64,000 bases of DNA from assembly GCA_951394045.1 (NCBI GenBank), contig OX595991.1, positions 558,001 to 622,000 of the forward strand, written 5' to 3'. Below the pieces are notes generated by a model that saw only the letters and a program-made list of their open reading frames with translations, was not told where the DNA came from and ran no database searches. Shown here one piece after another: positions 1 to 10,385 of the stretch; position 1 is the first letter of the stretch; the number at the start of each line of letters is the position of its first letter. The translations under genes were made by a program, and so were the position numbers. This stretch comes from Nitzschia sp. DOCU1. Taxonomy: Eukaryota > Bacillariophyta > Bacillariophyceae > Bacillariales > Bacillariaceae.

Positions 1-1
1 G

Positions 2-472
2 GGCATTCAAATTGTAGCCTATAGTCCCATTGGACAAGGATTGTTGACAGATGCCTTGACGGAATCGAAATTTGCAGGAATTCGAGCAGTCAAAATGACA
101 GGAGTCAAATTTCCCGACATTCAGCCTTTGAGGGCACAAATTGAAGCCATTAGTCAAGAACGCAAGTGTACCATGGCACAAGTCGCTATCAATTGGGTCC
201 GGGGACATGGGGCGGTTCCCTTGGTGGGATGTAGAAGTGTCAAACAGGTGGAAGATGCTGCCGGGAGTATGGACTGGGATTTGAACAAGGCAGAAATGGA
301 GAGTTTGGATAAGCTTTGTTTGGGATTGTCTCTGTTCGAGAGACCACTTCTTCGACGAAGTCTCTTTGTGATTTTTATTTCCTTGTTGCAGCTTGCCTAC
401 TACACAGAAGCAAGATACAAACGACTCAAAAAGATCTTTTATCCGACCAAGTCGGAAAGTCACGAAGAATAA
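2..472 (+). CDS. Aldo/keto reductase, C-terminal part (5' truncated by window edge)
   Basis: The frame is open from the first bases of the window, so the start lies upstream. The visible 156 residues fit the C-terminal half of an aldo/keto reductase: an AYSPIGQGLL strand, then AINWVRGHGAVPLVG, the NADP(H)-binding end of the TIM barrel, then a typical final helix. The family reduces carbonyl compounds with NADPH. The catalytic Asp/Tyr/Lys/His residues would be upstream and cannot be checked. After the normal domain end there is a hydrophobic stretch (SLFVIFISLLQLAYY) and a basic tail. This is unusual for these soluble enzymes and suggests a membrane tail anchor (inference). It converges with the Spt6 gene about 110 bp downstream. 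Confidence 0.8.
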   Translation, partial: GIQIVAYSPIGQGLLTDALTESKFAGIRAVKMTGVKFPDIQPLRAQIEAISQERKCTMAQVAINWVRGHGAVPLVGCRSVKQVEDAAGSMDWDLNKAEMESLDKLCLGLSLFERPLLRRSLFVIFISLLQLAYYTEARYKRLKKIFYPTKSESHEE

Positions 473-581
473 GAATGCGGTCATGGGGGATTGAATAGAT
501 AGAAACAAGCATATCGAAATATTTGAAATAGCCTTGCGCGCAAGATATATTTTTATTTGGTTATTGTTCTATGGGTAGTGC

Positions 582-3500
582 TTAGTAGCCCGAAGGTGCA
601 GGAGGCTGCTGATACTGATATTGTGAATTCGGTTGGTATTGTGGTGGTGGTCCTGGTGGCGGAGGGCGATTGAATGTCGGTGGAGGTGGTCGAGATGGTG
701 GTGGAGGCCTTGCGTATCCGGCAGGCGGTGGTGGCATGCCCGGTGGAGGGGGTTGTCCCCACGTCCCACCAGCAGAAGCGGATGCAGCAGCAGCGCCGCC
801 CCAGCCAGTAACCGGTGGTGGAGGGGCAGGAGGTTGGCCCCAGGCAGCAGCAGCAGCTGGTGGAGGCGGAGGCTTGGTACCCCATCGCGATGTTTTGGGA
901 GCGCCTGCGTCCATGGGCTTGGGTGGTTGTTGGGGTGGCGCCGCGGGGCGTTTCGTTACTGAAACGCCACGTGGATTCTTTTTGAATTCGTTCAACAGCA
1001 AGTCGAGACTACTGAAACACTTGGCCCCCCAAACAAAACCATTGGGTGAAATCCCAATCGGATGACATCTTGGTGTAGCACTAAGAATGAAATGCAATGA
1101 AGCATATCCGGGGTGCATTTCCATCCAGCAGATATTGTAGAAAACGCTGTCTGGACTCTTAGACTTCTCACTGCGGAGTTTCTCGTCGAGCTCGTCCTCG
1201 GGAAGATCGACAAACTTTCTGTGATTGATGAGTTCCTCGACATAGTCATTCATGGGAGCAATGTAACGGCCTAGAAGTTCGTCGATGCTTCCATATGTCT
1301 CGTCCTTGACCTTGAGGATATTTCCAATACTTGCGTCCGTGTCCTTGTCCTCTTCGGTGACTTCGATCACCTTGATGCTTCCTTCTTGGACGACCCAATG
1401 GATAGCTAGGGAGTCAGCCGATTTGCTGCTTGGTCGAACCAATGCCTCGCCAACCATGGCGGGGCCCCCATCATTGAGCTCTCGATTAACTTCGTCGTTA
1501 CGCGCATTACGAAAGGCCGGATGTGCGCAAGCTCTCCTAGCCACACGACCCATGCGTTTCTTGGGACCTTCGTCGGCATCATCGCCCAGCCTTGTCGCAC
1601 TCAACGTTAGGCGCATGGCCTCCAACCTGGCCTCCCTCTCCTTCGTTTTCTTCTCCTCGATTTGGGAACTCGAGGCCATGTCAAAGTGGTCGTCAATGGC
1701 GGGCAAGCTCTGCGGGCGTTCCCACTTGCTAGGCGGACGTCGGAAGTCCTCCATCTTTAGACTCATGTCAACGCACATGTGATCTTTCTTCACTTCGGTG
1801 ATCACCGCGGTGACAACCGTCCCAACAGTAACAATGTCTTCCGCTGTTTCTACGTGTTCATCGGACAAGTTGCGGAGTGGGATAAACGCAGGAATGTCAC
1901 CTTCCAATTTAATGCGCGAGCCAAAATCTCCGTTTCGGACGACTTTTCCAGTGACTTCCTTGCCTGGGCGAAGCGACTGATCTGTTTCACCAGTGATGAG
2001 CTTGAATAATCGGTCTCCAGTCAATGCCTCCATCGGCTTTCTCGGATCAGCAAAAGGCAATCGGAATTCCCACTTAATCATTTGCAAGTGGGAATGCCAA
2101 CGTCCCATGCCATTTTGCTCGATCATTTCGGCAAATGTTTCCAAATCAAGTTCTTCCACTTTGTCACGCCAGGCGTCTTGCGGCACGTTGATTTTGGGAT
2201 CCCAGTCAGCAACGTTGAATGTTGGACCATAACGACTGACCCACTCCTCCTTGGTGGCATTGTAAATGCGTTCAACTTCCTGGGCAGAGTTGTCCATCGC
2301 GTCGCGAAGGGCCTTAATGCCCGCCGACTCCTTGCGAGTCCCTTCGACTTCGGCTCGTTCAAGAGCATCCATAGCAATCTTAGCGGCCCAGTTGTTTCGG
2401 TGGTAGACATCCGGGTGCAAGCGTGTGTCATCGAGAGGATGTACCTGCTCATGCATATTCTCCATTTCGCGGATTCTCAGGAATGCGACCGAGTTGTTGT
2501 ACACAACGGGACCCATCAATCTCTTTTCCAGCAACATGCGGCGCGACCCAACCAACTCACCCATCTGCATGGTATTTTGCTTTAAGTTTGCTGCTTTACG
2601 TGGACCCAGCCCAGGGACAAACGTCAACAGACCAAGCAAATGATCGTACTTGCAAGACAAGTTGATGTCCACTCCAACTTCGGAAACGACTTCGCATAGG
2701 GATCTCTCGTACTCGCGCAGCAACATATAGCTCGGCAAGAGCTGCTGCATAGGATGGATATTGATGTACAGCAACTCGGCACCAAAATTTCCAGTGTCGC
2801 TCGCTACACTCCAAGCATAAGCAAGTTCAGCAAGCGGATCCTGGGCATATCGAGCAATGGAGGTGGCAATCTTCAGGTTGGTCGGGTTGTCTGGGAACTC
2901 CTTTTTGCCGCGGATGCTGCGACCGAATAGCTGGGAGACGCTGTCATCCATTAGGTCCACATTGCATGTCCATTTTTGATCGAAATCATCGTCGTGATAT
3001 TGGGAACGAGGCATCATTTGGCGGAAGGCTTCCTGCCGAGCCTCAAACTCGTCGTCGTCCTCGTCTTCGCCTTGGATACCTCGATTCTCCCACCGCTGGA
3101 CGGCCATGTTGATGAGATCATTCATCTTACGCGACAGGAGGCGGCTATCAAAACCCCCAGAAGTACCAATAAGAACAGCCGCTGGTCTGGCTTGCATGAG
3201 AAAGGTGATAACCTTCTCCCGATACTTCTCCGAATCGATGCGAGCCCCACCGGGAATTGCAAGATGATCCAGCATTTCTCCTTGCTCGCTAACGGATGCC
3301 ATATAAGTGGCTTCTTTGGTATCCGTTGAGCAGCAGATTCCCACAATCGGAAGCTCGTCAGTAGGATGCAAGAACCGATTTTCTGTGTGCATCAGAGCAT
3401 GGGGACGGTAAGGCCCTTCCATGGCCATCTTGTGCAAGCTTTCTCCGGCGGCTACGACTCCAACCTTGACCGCCGCTTCTCGGAGCTCGCGACGAGTCTC

Positions 3501-6500
3501 ACTTTCGAAAACTGGAAGCAAGAAGTTTACAAGAGCCTGCGTCAAAACCTTCCTTCGCTCTTCGTTCCATTCTTCAGTGTCACCGTCCATGGGAAAGTAG
3601 ACCTTTTCAAGCTCATCCATGAGAACCTTCAAGTCCTGCTTGTCACGGCTATTGTAGATATCCCCTTGATCAAACCATTCATCATAGATTTGAGCCAAGG
3701 GCAAGTGTATATGGACATGAATATGCCCAGTTTTCTCGGCCTTCAAAATGTTCAAGTATTGTAGGCAACTGTCGCGCTCACGGCGTTTCATCTCGACGTC
3801 AAGTTCGTTACACTCTTCCGGTCCGAGGCCCTCGCGGCGTTCGATTGATTCTTTTTCGTCCATAGGAAAGTGTTCCTTGATGGGCTTGTCCTTGATCAAG
3901 TGGAGACCATAGTAGTCATGAAATGCATCAATAACTTCCATGCCACGCTTGGTCGGGCGGGTGGTCAATACAGCGTGTCGTCGGTAGATACTTCGCAAAA
4001 GGCTCCGAACGCGAGGCTCGTGTGCCAGCTCCATGGCGGCTACATAGCGGCAACCACGGAGAGGATCCTTGGCTTCAGAGTCATCGGGATCCATGCCACT
4101 CGTCGACGACAAGAGAACTAAATCACCACTTCCAATCAAGTCGCTTGCGAACTCATCGGGAGATTGATTAGGAATGGTCGGAGCGACCCATTTCTGTGGG
4201 TGCGGTGCATCTTCGCCCGGCATCATTTTGGCGTAATCAAACTTGCTGTGTTTCGCAATGTCTTCCAGTTTGACCCCCACGCGATTCGGGGATAGCAAGA
4301 AGCGGTAGCAAATATCACGGTGTCCTTCCGAGACACTTGTCCGATAAAAGTCCCGATCAAAACGACGACTGCGCTTATCTTTCTTCTTCTCCGATTCCGA
4401 AGCGGAGGCTGGCATTTCCTTTCTTCGAATGGCATCATTCCCCTCTTTGATGAGATTCAGGAAGTTGTGTACATCCCTGATATGACGTACATCCGAGGAG
4501 CCAGCAAGGCTTTCGACCAAATCATCTTCGTTCCACAACTGCTCACGACACACCTTCTTGGCGACGCGAAGGGCCGGACCACGGTCAGCAGACCCTTCTT
4601 CGGCCCGGGCTTGGGCCGTTTCCAGCTGATTTCGCAACTCGGACACTTTTTCCGACCGGTCTTGAAGAAGAGCTTGAATAGTCGACAAGTGCTTTTCCAA
4701 GTTTTGCTTCTTTTCCCTTTTCGCATTCTGTTCCAGATCAAATATTGTAAGATGCGTTCACTTGGAGAAAAGTTGCACAAGGGATGAGCAGTACACAAAA
4801 ACTTACTTCCTCGTCGTCGTCATCATCATCCGCAAACAGCTCGTCCTCGTCGTCTTTTTCTTCGATAGGACCCAAAGCTTCCAGCTCTGCCTTGACTTCC
4901 GTCTCTTGCTTCGCTGTTTCGTCCAACTTCTTTTCTGCGACATCCAAGCTTTCTTGGAGCTTCTGGACCGATTCCACTTGGGCTCCAGCCGCATCGACAT
5001 TTTGCATATCTCGCGCAATACTCTGCAGCAACGTATCGACCTTATCCTTGGCACTGAGCATGATTTCCCATTCGGCATCCTCGTCCATAATGGCGTACAT
5101 ATTTTCTCGGACAGCGGGAGAGGTGATCACGTCCTTGCGGTACCGCTTGATAAAGGCAGGTTCCAACTTTTCTTCGTGCATAAAGCGTAGCGCGTGTGCA
5201 ATGGACTGAGTGACGGAATGTTCTTGGGCCTCGATTGCCTCAATTGAGTCTCTGGGGGCCGTGTACTCTGACCGAATATCCGGGATGCGATTCATGATCC
5301 AAATAGCCTCCTCCTCTTCTTCTGGAGTCAACTCTCCTTCTGCCTTGCCATGAAAGGGGATACTCCAGTCAAAGAAACGTTCGGGGACATCCTTTTGACG
5401 GATTTCATCATCGCGGTCGGTGCAAAAGTTCTCCACTAATTGTACGGGTTCAAACGCCTTGCGAAGCTGTGCCTTGCGCTTGTCATTCTTGAGTTTGAGC
5501 CTTTGCTGTTTACGCTCCTTGCGAGCGAGTATTTTCTTTTCGCGACGAAGTTTCAAGGCTTCCGCCTTTTGATCTTCGTCGTCATCGCCAAAGAGATCAT
5601 CCTCGTCGTCTTCGTCGTCCATGTCATCCTCATAGTCTTCAGACTCATCGGAATCTACCCCCAAGTCAACACCAACGCCACGTTCGCGATATCTCCTTTT
5701 ACCAAACAAGTCGTCGTCATCATCATCTTCCCGAACTTCTTCTTGCATAAACTCGAGATAATCAGTACCAAAGATCTCACTGGCCTCATTAAGTTGCGCC
5801 TCACTGACACCCCCACCCCCATCAGCACCTTCATAAGCGGCACGGCGTTCACTTGCTAGAATCTCTCCTTGATCACCAATGTCATCATCGATAAAGTCAT
5901 CCATGCCATCTTCGTCGTATCGTTCGACCACGCGGCGTTGCTCTTTGGGACCTCTGGAGGTTTCTTCTTCACCCCCGCTGTCGTCATAAAAGAGTCCCTT
6001 GCGGAGTTCTGCTTCATTTTGCGCCACAACTTTACGGCGGGCTGCTTCCTGCCGCTCACGTTCGAGCCGTTCTCGTTCCGTCTCTCCGCGTGCTTCCCGA
6101 ATCAAGTCCAAATCCTCTTCCGCTAGACGATCCACTTCACGAAGCTTGCGGAATTTCTTGGCCTTTTTCTTTTTGATTTTGGTATCCTCGTCGTCGTCTT
6201 CGTCGTCATCATCATCTCCTTCGTCATCCGAGTCTTCGAGTTCGCCCGACGATTTCTTCTTTTTACGTACTTCTTCCTCCTCATCTTCATCAACAACGAA
6301 TCCATCCTTGACGTAATCATTATTATCGTCATCATCATCCTCGTCTTCGTCGTCGTCATCATCACCTCCGCCGTCTTCTTCGCCCGACTCTTCGGCCGCG
6401 TCATCAATCAAACTGAATTTGGGCTTCTTTTTCTTTTTGATGCTGCCCTTGTTGGTATCATCGCCGCCGGCTTTGCGCTTTTTCGTGAGAGTCTTCTTCT

Positions 6501-6594
6501 TAGCGGGAACAATGTCTTCTTCGTCACTATCATCGTCATTCTCATCAAAAAGACCGTCTTCATCTTCGTCATCGATGGTGCGTCTGTTGGACAT
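582..6594 (-). CDS. SPT6: Transcription elongation factor Spt6 (two exons)
   Basis: Histone chaperone that travels with RNA polymerase II. Exon 1 is 6594-4807 and exon 2 is 4727-582. The 79-nt intron has a GTAAGT donor and a GGAACAG acceptor, both phase 0, and gives 1977 aa. The first ~300 residues are highly acidic Asp/Glu runs with Lys blocks, as in other Spt6 proteins. Then come a YqgF/RNase H-like region (around DELPIVGICCSTDT), a helix-hairpin-helix (FVPGLGPRKAANL), an S1 domain (GKEVTGKVVRNGDFGSRI), and the tandem SH2 region (GEALVRPSSKSADSLAIHW) that binds the phosphorylated polymerase linker. The last ~130 residues are Pro/Ala/Gly/Trp-rich low complexity. Length exceeds yeast and human Spt6 because of these tails. 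The identification is firm; the intron is inferred from phase and splice signals. Confidence 0.93.
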
Positions 6595-7788
6595 GATGAA
6601 AGTGCGTTAACGGAAGGGAGTGGGGGGATCCACAAGAAATGGGCAAGGTGTAGATTGTAAAAAGTTGAAAGTGGGAGCCAAGAGCTCAACGAACAAGGGG
6701 ATCTGTGCTCCAGACGTGCGTCAAGGTGAGGATTAACGTCCGCGGCGTGACAATGGTAGGCCGTGTGCTATTGGCGCCAGTCACAAGTTATTGGTAATCC
6801 CAATTTCAGGAGTTTTCAGAGAGAAAGAGTCCAGCTAAGCTTGCTTTGTTTGCTTTCCAGAAACGAACTGAGCTACTGGGGATGAACGATAACCTCCTAT
6901 ACAAGGCAATGAAAAGTGATGGGCCGTGTTGAAAGGTCAGCACTTGACGGGTATGACACTATCCGACCTTGTTTCTCCCTCTCGATGCCATGGCGATTGA
7001 TGCCTTTTTCCCACGCGGGGCTCCGTCACATACGTTGTGGCCGTAGGGAGCAAAGCGGAACACAAACGAAGTCTGACGACGGACGGACAAAGATCGGATC
7101 GACCACCACCAAAAAACTTTGATCGAACTGATCAAAAGCCATGCATGCGCGCGAGCCCGTCCTCTCTTTCCCTCAAGTCGGGCGAGCGAGGCTGTCATAC
7201 CAGTACCACCGCAAGGGCGACGACATTCGCTGCCGCCACAGAATCTCTTTCTACAAGAGACAGACAGTAGCAGCAAAATGCCGTTGTAAGCTTTTCTAGT
7301 CTAATAAAAATGCGCTAGTAGTAGCTAGCCAATTAGGCCCATGTCCCAGTCTTCCTGGGGTTAACTTTCATAGGAAGAGTTGCAGTTAGCAAGGTAGAGT
7401 TCCGCCGGAAGATCTAGGTGTACTAGCACGGAGTAGACTCATCATGAAATGGGAGCTTGATCGGCATCAAATTTGCTGCAAAAGTGCAAGGTTTCAGCAT
7501 TCATGGCAATGGACTGTATTTTGCTTGTAACGCAACGCGAGCAACAACATCAGAGCAGCAGCACCGAAGCAACAAACCATACCGAAATCGAGTCTTGTTC
7601 ACCCGCAGAGAAATGATTCACAATCAATGTGGTGTTTCATGCCCGCTGTGATCAATAATTGTAGCATTGCTGGAGTAACAATCTTGCATGATCATCATGC
7701 TGGTTCAGGGGACTTCCGCCTTTTTTTCTCTCCATCACAATTAACAACAGCAGCTGCCGCAGAGCTAGATAGCCAGCTCGTAGTACCC
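6595..7788. other. Intergenic region between Spt6 and ALG14
   Basis: No convincing gene in either strand. It should hold the Spt6 promoter on the side near 6600, and the ALG14 3' UTR near 7700. Open frames here are short, basic or Cys/Arg-rich, and resemble nothing I recognise. Confidence 0.5.
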
Positions 7789-8510
7789 TTACTTTGTCGT
7801 CTTCGATTTTGGTACAAACGTCGTCACCAAATGACTCTTGGGATACATGGCTTGTAATTCCTCCCAGTGTACCACAAACAAATCGACAATCGGATACAAG
7901 AGTTTGCCTGTCAATGAAAGACTGCATAAAATGACGAGTGGTGAGACTTTTGTGTGCTACTTCTAGATGCACTCTATTTTTTCGCAAAATAGTCGTACCT
8001 TTTGACACGACAAAAGGTTTCACAAAAGACAATCTTTCCCTCCCACAAGCCCAAGAGTCGTCCTACAAAGGTCCACACAGCCACTGGCAAACAGGTCCCT
8101 GGTCCATTACACAAGAGCAAACCCGGTCGAAGTTGTATCACCAACCCTAATGTATACAGTAAACTATAAAGCGTGGTAACAATGCTGGTGGCATAGGATT
8201 GTCCCACTTCTCGAGAACGTGGAATTTCATACACAGCATTGGCCTGACGCATTCCACTGGCTTGAACACGTTTTAAACTGGTCGTATCGGATTGTGCCAC
8301 AATAAAAGTAAGAGGTGTATATTGTTGTGGATTGAGTGCATTTAAGAGTTGCAGCATTTCCGTCGTATGTCCTCCGGATCCCAGAACTACCACAGTAGAA
8401 ATGGGCGTGGATCGTTTCTGCGACCTTTGTGGACGTTGCAGGACCGTCACGACTCGAATGCACAAAATGCTGACAAGCAAGGCGACCAATACGGAAATCA
8501 ACAAGATCAT
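7789..8510 (-). CDS. ALG14: ALG14, membrane subunit of UDP-GlcNAc transferase (two exons)
   Basis: ALG14 anchors the catalytic subunit ALG13 at the ER face. Together they add the second GlcNAc to the dolichol-linked oligosaccharide in N-glycosylation. Exon 1 is 8510-7999 and exon 2 is 7921-7789. The 77-nt intron (GTACGA donor, TTATGCAG acceptor, phase 2) restores the family's C-terminal core: FCRVKSLSLTGKLLYP, then a strand ending in VVHWEEL. The glycine loop VVLGSGGHTTEM and the NGPGTCLPV segment are also typical. The product is 214 aa from the chosen ATG, which begins directly with the N-terminal membrane anchor (MILLISVLVALLVSILC). An in-frame ATG at 8666 would add 52 residues without family support. 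The partner ALG13 is not in the window. Confidence 0.9.
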
Positions 8511-9243
8511 GATGATAGTGAAGAAGAATGTAGTCGAATGTCGAGTCGGCGATGAGACAAAAAGACAAAAGGGAGACGAGTGGATGAGGGTGATGATGAA
8601 AATGCCAGCATGCAACGTCGGGATTTTTGAAACGTTAAATGTGGTCGACGAAGTCGTAGATGTCATTTGGGTCTGTCCTTCTACCGACTCCCTCCAATAT
8701 CATACAGTACAGACTGTCGGAATTGTATACACGACTTCATTAGTCATACAAGTCCATTATACAGAAAGTGTATATTTTTCCGCACTACCCGGCAGTAGTA
8801 TGCCCCGTTATTTGCACGGTGGGATGCCGCTACCGTGGGTACTTCGGAAATTTATACATCAATTTGTCCGAGCTGTATAATTTTCTGCCGCCACACGAGT
8901 AGCAATCGATCGTACGAGTAGCAGTCGATTGTAACTGTCGACTTGTTTGACCAATGCAGTCGTTCAGGGAGCATCAACTCTATTGTAAGTCTACACTTGG
9001 ACGGCGACAATGGAACCGAGCTCTGTGCTTGCACCCATTGTGAATTTTGTGTCAGGTTGCCGCCAAGGCACCTGAAAAAGAGCAAATAGGACAGTGCTGG
9101 GTGTCTCTCATAGTAGGAGTCCTAGACAATATCATAGTTGGTGCCCCCGTATGCTAAAGTAGGGCTACCTGTATTGAATTTAAACTAACTTTGTCTGCTA
9201 CTAGGGATCATAATACTACCTTACCAATGAGTTCAATGAAAGA

Positions 9244-9361
9244 GTGGTGGGGGGCGACGGCTTTGTAGAGGTAGCAACCAACTATGAAGTGTAGTTGTTG
9301 TTCAGCGCCGGCGGCTTTATAAAAGAAGTGACAGTGATTCAAAGTTGATTGTCGCATTCTT
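9244..9361 (+). repeat. Imperfect direct repeat, copy 1
   Basis: This copy runs from a GTGGTGGGG start through GGCTTTGTAGAGGTAG, ATGAAGTGTAGT and GGCTTTATAAAAGAAGT to TTGATTGT. The same series of blocks in the same order recurs at 9391-9531, about 147 bp downstream. The shared TATAAAAG is a TATA-like element. Confidence 0.8.
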
Positions 9362-9390
9362 TGCATCCTCTCAAAAGAACAAACAAATCA

Positions 9391-9531
9391 GTGGTGGGGC
9401 GGCAGCGGCTTCGTAGAGGTAGTGACCAATAATGAAGTGTAGTGTAGTGTAGTGTTGTTGTTATGTGGCAGCAGTGGCGGCTTTATAAAAGAAGTCACAC
9501 CAATTTGAAGTTGATTGTGGCGTTCGTTGAA
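9391..9531 (+). repeat. Imperfect direct repeat, copy 2
   Basis: Second copy of the unit at 9244-9361. It is longer mainly because of a GTGTA micro-expansion near 9436-9455 and extra GTTGTT/GCAG triplets. The TATAAAAG block and the following AAGT(C/G)ACA are retained. Confidence 0.8.
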
Positions 9532-10385
9532 AGGAAACAAAATGACGCATGAGTTGAGTAGCAGCGGCGGCGATGGCAGCATCATTGTAGGAGTATATCA
9601 GTAGCAAAGGCCACAACATGCAATTCGTAGTGATGCTGGCTGGTGAGCAGGTTGTCAAGTTTAAATGAGGATGTTAGTAAAGTGCATAAATTAAAATACT
9701 TGCTCCACAATCAAATGCGTTTACCTTGGTAACATTGAAGTAGTAATTGAATAATAACTAGCAATCGAATAATAATGCTACTGCAACCACTGTATAGCGT
9801 GAATTAAGGACTTTATACCCATACAGCAGTGGTAGGAGTGCAGCATCAGTACTCCAGGATTACTTGCAAATGAAGGTTTAAAGGTGAATGGCTTTTTTGT
9901 GTTGCGCCATTGTCATCTCCCGATGCTCGATGTACAGTCGCATTGGTCACATCCTTCAGTCATGAGTATTGAGTCTTGTTATACACAGTTTGCACCATGT
10001 GTATAATTTTCCGACTCACTTTACAGTATCGTTTGCGCGACCAGCAGCAACGCGCGCGCGCAACGGATGCGGTCCGGCTCGCCACGACGCTTTCTTGCCC
10101 GTTGAGCGAACTCGTCCGTTCGCACTTTCGGCTGTCTCTCTCGCTCGCGGCTGGACACCGAGAAACGCGAAAGCACCTCTCGCCGCACATTGCAAAAGAG
10201 GGACCAGTCCTTTGATCCTACTAGCTACCGTAGTAATAACCAAACTCCAAAGCTCGTTCTTTGCAAGTGTTATTGGATTGAGCGTTGTTTTTGTGGTGGT
10301 GGTTGAATAAGAAGATCCGGGTCGTGGTGGATCCTCCTGCAGTTGTTACTGCTGTATCAAACCGAGCCACTTACACATTGTTACC

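Larger units (their letters stand above)
8511..10385. other. Long intergenic region with a tandem repeat
   Basis: About 1.9 kb between ALG14 (leftward) and the USP gene (rightward), so it should contain both promoters. No coding region is supported. The main structure is an imperfect direct repeat, listed separately. A GC-rich block near 10040-10150 precedes the USP gene. Confidence 0.5.

Noticed and set aside
670..1065. Gly-rich plus-strand open frame
   Set aside because: It is the antisense of the Pro/Ala-rich tail of Spt6; long frames opposite such biased sequence are expected.
4784..5209. Ser-rich plus-strand open frames opposite Spt6
   Set aside because: They are antisense readings of Asp/Glu-rich codons of the acidic region.
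7278..7300. ATGCCGTT followed by GTAAGC on the plus strand, like a tiny first exon
   Set aside because: No downstream exon with recognisable coding content could be found before the ALG14 gene, so it is probably chance.
7652..8032. 126-codon minus-strand frame overlapping the ALG14 3' end
   Set aside because: It is a shifted reading of the ALG14 intron and second exon; the spliced frame gives the conserved protein end.
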